A stretch of DNA of 64,000 bases from Cylicocyclus nassatus (taxonomy: Eukaryota > Nematoda > Chromadorea > Rhabditida > Strongylidae): NCBI GenBank assembly GCA_958299035.1, contig CATQJL010000316.1:16090347-16154346 (forward strand), written 5' to 3'. Below, one piece after another: positions 51,301 to 57,300 of this stretch. Each line of letters opens with the position of its first letter. The stretch's first letter is position 1. Below the pieces are notes generated by a model. It did not search any database, was not told where the DNA came from, and saw only the letters and a list, made by a program, of their open reading frames with translations. A program made the translations under genes and the position numbers.

Positions 51301-54300
51301 AGAGAGTTATTAATAATAGAACAGTAGGCACATTTTTTGGGACACCCAAAAATGTAGATGATAGGTTGATGCATAATTGCACCAAACTGGGTGAGAGCGG
51401 TTTCTACTTCTTCTCGCTGTGGGTTACTAATAAATGGAGCAAAATTTTTCAAATTAGGTTCAAAAAGTGTTGTTCGAACATTTGCAACACTTGACCTTCA
51501 AAGCCAAAAACTCAAAAAATGCAAGTACAGATTATTGAATATGCATCGCCCCAATGAGTTTATTTCAGGAAGCACTGAAATTGCTACAAAGCATGTTCAA
51601 TGATTTTCGTAATGCTTTCTTTCAACTGATTAGTGAGAAACATTGGAGCAGCAAATCAAAGGAGGTTGTGTTATTGGGGTTATAATATTTAAGTTTCTCT
51701 TCGAATGTCAGCATTTTCAAAGAAGATGCTTATATCTCTGTATGTCAACATCAATACTTCTTTTCATGCTGATGTAAGTGAAAGCCTTGAGTCAGTCAAA
51801 ACAATTACATTGTGCCAAAGTCCTGCTTGCACGCGCTGGTCTTCCTTGGCTAAAACCTCATGCGCGCGAGGTGTGCATTAATTCGGAATTGTATTAAAAA
51901 AATGTCATTATGACCTGTTTGAAATGAAATTTGTTCTGAATCAGGTAGAGTCATTTGCTGTCTCAAAGCTAACTTTTGAGGCCGTACTCATCATTGATAC
52001 CTTGAGGAAATCCTACCTCCAGGTAGCTTATTATTCATTATCAGCAGTGAGTCGAGCACCTCGGTATCTCTCTAGGTTAATTTTACCTTGAGATGTTACC
52101 TCAAAGTATTTAATATTAACTGGAAATACCTTGAGGTAAATTCTACCTAGAAACCTAGTTTTTCTAGCCCTTGCTGGAAGCATAACAAACTTTCAGAAGC
52201 TGATTTTCTGCATGAAAAATGCAGTAACGTACTTAATGGTAAATTTAGGTGAGATTGACGAGAATTATGAGTTTGAACGGGCCCACCACAAAATTTCTGG
52301 TCTATACGCTTACAATCTTATACATGCTAACAAACACCTGGATTTCTTATTCTGTTGAGCTGGAGGTAGTCTTACATATAATTCATACCCTCCCGCAGCA
52401 TCTTGAGCACAGTAGCACTGTTGAAATCATAAAGTCGTGACTGTTTGGCAATTACCCTCGGTTTTGATATTCCCCAACAGCTTATCTCGAATTGCAGTAA
52501 ATATCAAATTGTTTTTATGTCTCAGGTGGAATTGGGCTTGCTCTCTAGCGGGAGGAAAGAGTTAGCCGCTGAAAGCAAAAACAATTAGATGAAATGTTGC
52601 TGGCTCACTAAGAAAAATTTAACAACTTTACTCTTCACATTTGTAATGACGTACATATAAGTTTGAGCAGCACTTGACTATGAGAAATGTTCACGAGAAC
52701 AGACTGATTTTTTCGGCATAGTCTGCCTTTACAAGCTTTTACGTAACATTAAAAGCTCCATTAACTTCATGACTTTACGAAAAAATTCTACTCTATATAA
52801 GCTGGAAAGATGCCAGAGGGGCAAAGATAATTCAGCACCTTTGCGCATCCCCAGAGTAATCGATCCATTCAAGAAAAAAATCAGGTAAAAGTTTTCAACC
52901 TTGTCTAGGAAATCAAAGTCTTATGTTGAAAATTAACCATTTGTACGATATCGCTCGATGACTGAACAATTTGGTTGGCTATAAAGACAAAACAGTTTTT
53001 AAATCGCTAAATGTAAAGCTTTAAGTCTTAAAAGCAAGAATTTCCTTGTGTGAATATTCGATACATAAAAGACAATTCACCGCAAGTATGTCATGTCCCA
53101 CGCTTCCAACACACCGGAGACCTTATCATGCTAGCACAGGTAAGTCTAACTTAAGAGGAAATGATGAGTATGGAGATTACAACTTGAGTTAGATTGTACC
53201 ATGAGGTATAGTTTCAGGTAAATTGCATCGCAGTAGGGTTTAGTTCACTGTAATCTCATCATTGTAAGTAGTTGGAAGCACTGGAAGATGTATTGATTAC
53301 AATCAACTCTTTTTAAATGACGGGCTAAATTTTGCCGAAAAGAACGTCCAAAAGCGTCGAAACATTGAAAGCGCGCAAACGCGCTACGCACCAACCACAA
53401 GTTCTTGAAAAAACATTGAGGTCTGCAAACCAAAGATTATTGGCATGGTCAAGTTTTCTTCCCAATTTTTTTTAAACAATGTTTGCACCAGATTTGAAAA
53501 GGGCCAAGTAACGGATAGATAATGCGGAACCAAATACGACAAGAGTCTTTTGAACTTGAAAACCAAACTTTTATAAACCTCTTGATCAAATGAAAACAGA
53601 GACTATGGTGACCGGCATGATTATTCAACGGTATTTTGGTACGAATCGCTACTATCGTAGCCGAAACTCTCCACTCAGACTGACTTGTATTTGTGTTTTA
53701 ACTTTTTTGGGGTTTTTTGAAAAGTTGATTTTTTAGTGGCAAAATACCATTCTAAGAACTTATGTTTTGATTTACAACTCTTCAGTAAAGAGAAACCGAT
53801 ATTTTGTAAACGATAAAATACTGAAGTAATGTCATCTTTACGAGAAACTGGCTTGCAAAGTTTGCTTCAAAAGCGAAGGATATCAAAAAAGTTACAGTCT
53901 CGCAAGGCTGAGCTCAAAGAATCTGGGACACCCAGTACATATTTTTCTGCCAGTGCAACTTTATCCTCCCCTCATAAGCTCGAAAATGTGGTGCGAGCTC
54001 GCCTTTTGTCAAAACATGTAGCTTAAACGAGGAACATGGCCACAAATTGCCTTTCATCTTTTGAGACATAAGACCTTCTCATTTTATCGTATTCAAGCAA
54101 TATAAGGTCCTTCAAACCGTCTTGCTGTCGAATCATGTCAATATGCCTTTTTTGATGCAGCCTTTCTTTTTCTCCCAGGGACTATGTTTCTAGAGTAATT
54201 TCTGTTTCCACTTCAATAGTATCAATCTGTAGGATAATGACCATAATTTTCGTCAAAAGGACATGACCTTCTCTAGGTTGAATGACATCGTCCTAGTGTG

Positions 54301-57300
54301 TTCATATCTTCTTCAAACAGACGAATAAACCCAAAAGCACCATTCGATTCATCTCGATGAGGCACATCCTTTTTGGTGTATAGTAGTGCCCGTCTGATCT
54401 ACAAAAGCGCAAGTAGGCAGCCAAACATTGCGAATTCTTTTTTGATTTTCGCTTACGGTATGTTCCTCAGTATGCTCAATCGCTGCAGACTGACTTATGT
54501 AGCTTGTTCTGAAATTGTATTCGTTTGTCAAACCTGGCTGCCTACCGTGTATAACCGTATTTCAAAAGATGCGCACTGCCGAGCTGATCGAATGATGTCC
54601 ATGGATTTTTTCACTTTCAAGCGAAGAATGACCATGCTACAGTGATGTTATCTAAGCCAGGTGACGGTCTCGTTATTTCGCAGAAATTAGTATATTAAGA
54701 GATAGGTCATCGAGTGTTATGATTACTAGCTTGCATTACTCGGTCGTTATAAGAAGTGTTTATTAGGTGGAAAGTGATCGAGCAGAGTTTGAACAGCAGA
54801 GGATGATGAAGCGAGATCTGTCAATGATGTAATGCTCCGCAGCAATTACAGAGTCGTACCTCTTTTTCCTTCTGCATCCCGTTTGTATGTTGCCCGGCGC
54901 ACCATAATCTCAGCTTCTTTGAACGTGCCATTATGTAAATAACTGCGTAAGTCGACAAGTGTTACACTCTGCCTTGTTCAGAGCTTCCATCGTAGATTGC
55001 CAAAAAAGACTTAGTTTTACTTAGATTCAATAAACCTTTTGCAATGTTACACTTTTCTACCTTTTTAGTGTGGGTTTCAAATTTAAGGTTTTTCAATTTG
55101 TGATTTGTGCAAGTTGGCAATGGTTTAGAACTGAGACATCGATGTATCCAATCAACGCTCATAAAAGCTTATCTTGAAAAATAGCTGCTGGAATGGGCAG
55201 AATGTTCCACGTTTTTTACTTAGTATTTGTTCGTCTTCGTCTTACGTGTTTTGACAATTAGTTCTGCGAGCGGCATATCGACGCAATATGATATCAGTGT
55301 ATGTCAAAAACTCTCCTTTTATTTTGAAATTTCGTGAGCCCAGTCTACTTAAACAATTAGACATTCTCAAGAACCAATTTCCGTTTCTGAATTATTCAAG
55401 ACAACCAAAGCGATACAACAATTTCTGATTATAAAAATTACGCCCCTTCCCATTACTCCCTCTCCCCCCCCCCCTCCCCACTTTCTAGATTAATAACACG
55501 GCGGCTCGTCATTCTGCTTGGAAGTGTTTATGCAGAGGGACTCAAAAATGTGCGCGAAAAACAAGTCGGTTTTTAGTCATGAAACGCCCTTTACCTTAAA
55601 TGTTTTACACTTTTCGCAAGTATTTTAACACGGTTGTGAAAGAGGTGGCTCAAAACAGCATATGAAGCGTAAAAAATGGAATCTGGTAGATTAACTTTTA
55701 CAAAACAATGTGCTCCGTATGGAGTTTATAGTTATGGTAATACCTCAAGCAAAGCCCTTTTTCCTTCCCAGCTGCAACCTCAGGTGAGTGAAAAATTTCC
55801 AGAGGGGTGTTCGCGTATTTATCAACAACTCAAAAAGCGTGCAGCTTAGTGCGTTGTTCATATGCTGCGCAATACGGCAGATAGCCTGAGAACTGCTCCC
55901 TTCTCCCCCCCCCCCCCCACTCCCCGCTTCCACTTCACCCCTGAATCGGAACGAAAGTGACCCCTTTCACCAAAAGCTGGGGAAAAAATCAATCCCGAGT
56001 TAAGGTCATGCTTGAAAACTCTAGTTATAAATCACCAGTGCGTCACCTCTGCTTCGCAGAGGCTCGCATTGGCTCCACTATCTAGGCCCTACTCATACTC
56101 GCACAATGATGGCATTGGAACTCACCGAGCAATGCCGACTATCACGAACAAAATGTAAACAACTACTCATTCCGAAAGCTTTTTTTATGTAAAATCGGTG
56201 ATTTCGCGTGGATGAGGCTTTTTGCAGGAAAACAAACGCAAATTTTTATAGGTTCTTGATTTTCCCGTGGTCTTGACAGTTGCAATAAGAATAGCAGTCA
56301 CCGTGAGCTACATCTTTGTGCAAAAATCTCGTCAAAAGCTCTGGTAAAACCTTAGCAAATTGACCATTTAAGCAACCAATACTTTTTGGCGCCGTTTTTG
56401 TAAAGTAATGGACATTTAATCATTTTTTTGGGCCTAAGTTAACGGCTTGCACATTTACTTGGCATAAACATTCACGACTCTACAAAAAGTGGAATTACGG
56501 ACCCAATTTGGCGGCCCAAATGCAAAGTGGATCCGTTTGACACGCAGTTTCTGAGGGATCCACTAAACGAATCTGCTCGTGCTTTTGCATGTTGGACTTT
56601 CATGCGGATAGCATACACTGTGCAAAATTTGAGCCCAGGAAGTTGGCTGGAACACGCTCTACGAATTTCGTAACAGACACACTGGCCCGTAGTAAAGCTC
56701 GGTCACGGGAGATGATCTCCCCTGAGGCCCTCATATGAGGCTTTGTCGGGTGAGTTGAGGACTGCCCACTTTCCGTGGTGTAAATATGCAAGGTCACCCT
56801 ACAGGTGAGCTTCAGATGAAGCCCGGCAGAGAGATCAGCTCCCGACCGGAGTCATCGGAGATGAGCCGGGCGACGACATAAGGTAAATACTGTGCTAAAG
56901 AGGAGAGCACAGAGAAAATCCCCGTAAGTTGCTCCCGAGTAACTTACGAAACATCGCAGATGACGTTCTTTTGCGGTGCAAAACTCCCAAAATTGCACAA
57001 TTTCGGGCGCCTAAGTGAGAGAGGATCGATGAACAGCTGATTGCGCGACGAAATCGGAAAAAAGTTTTTTTGTCTTTGTTTTCTTGCAGTTGTTGCTTGT
57101 TTTTCTTGAAACCGCTTTAGATAACAAGAGGGTAAATTTACTATTCTACTCATTTCTCGCCAAGTGTGATTTTTCCTGATATTATTCCAAAATATTGTGT
57201 ATATGTTTTATCTCGTTGTTTGCCTATGAAATCTCTGCTAGCGGTTATCATCGATTTTTTCGACAGCGGCCACTATCAAAGGTCGCCAGGCCGAGTAGCA

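Noticed and set aside
53829..54026. Lys-rich 65-residue frame as a small gene
   Set aside because: Low-complexity helical composition only; no splice, promoter or family evidence.
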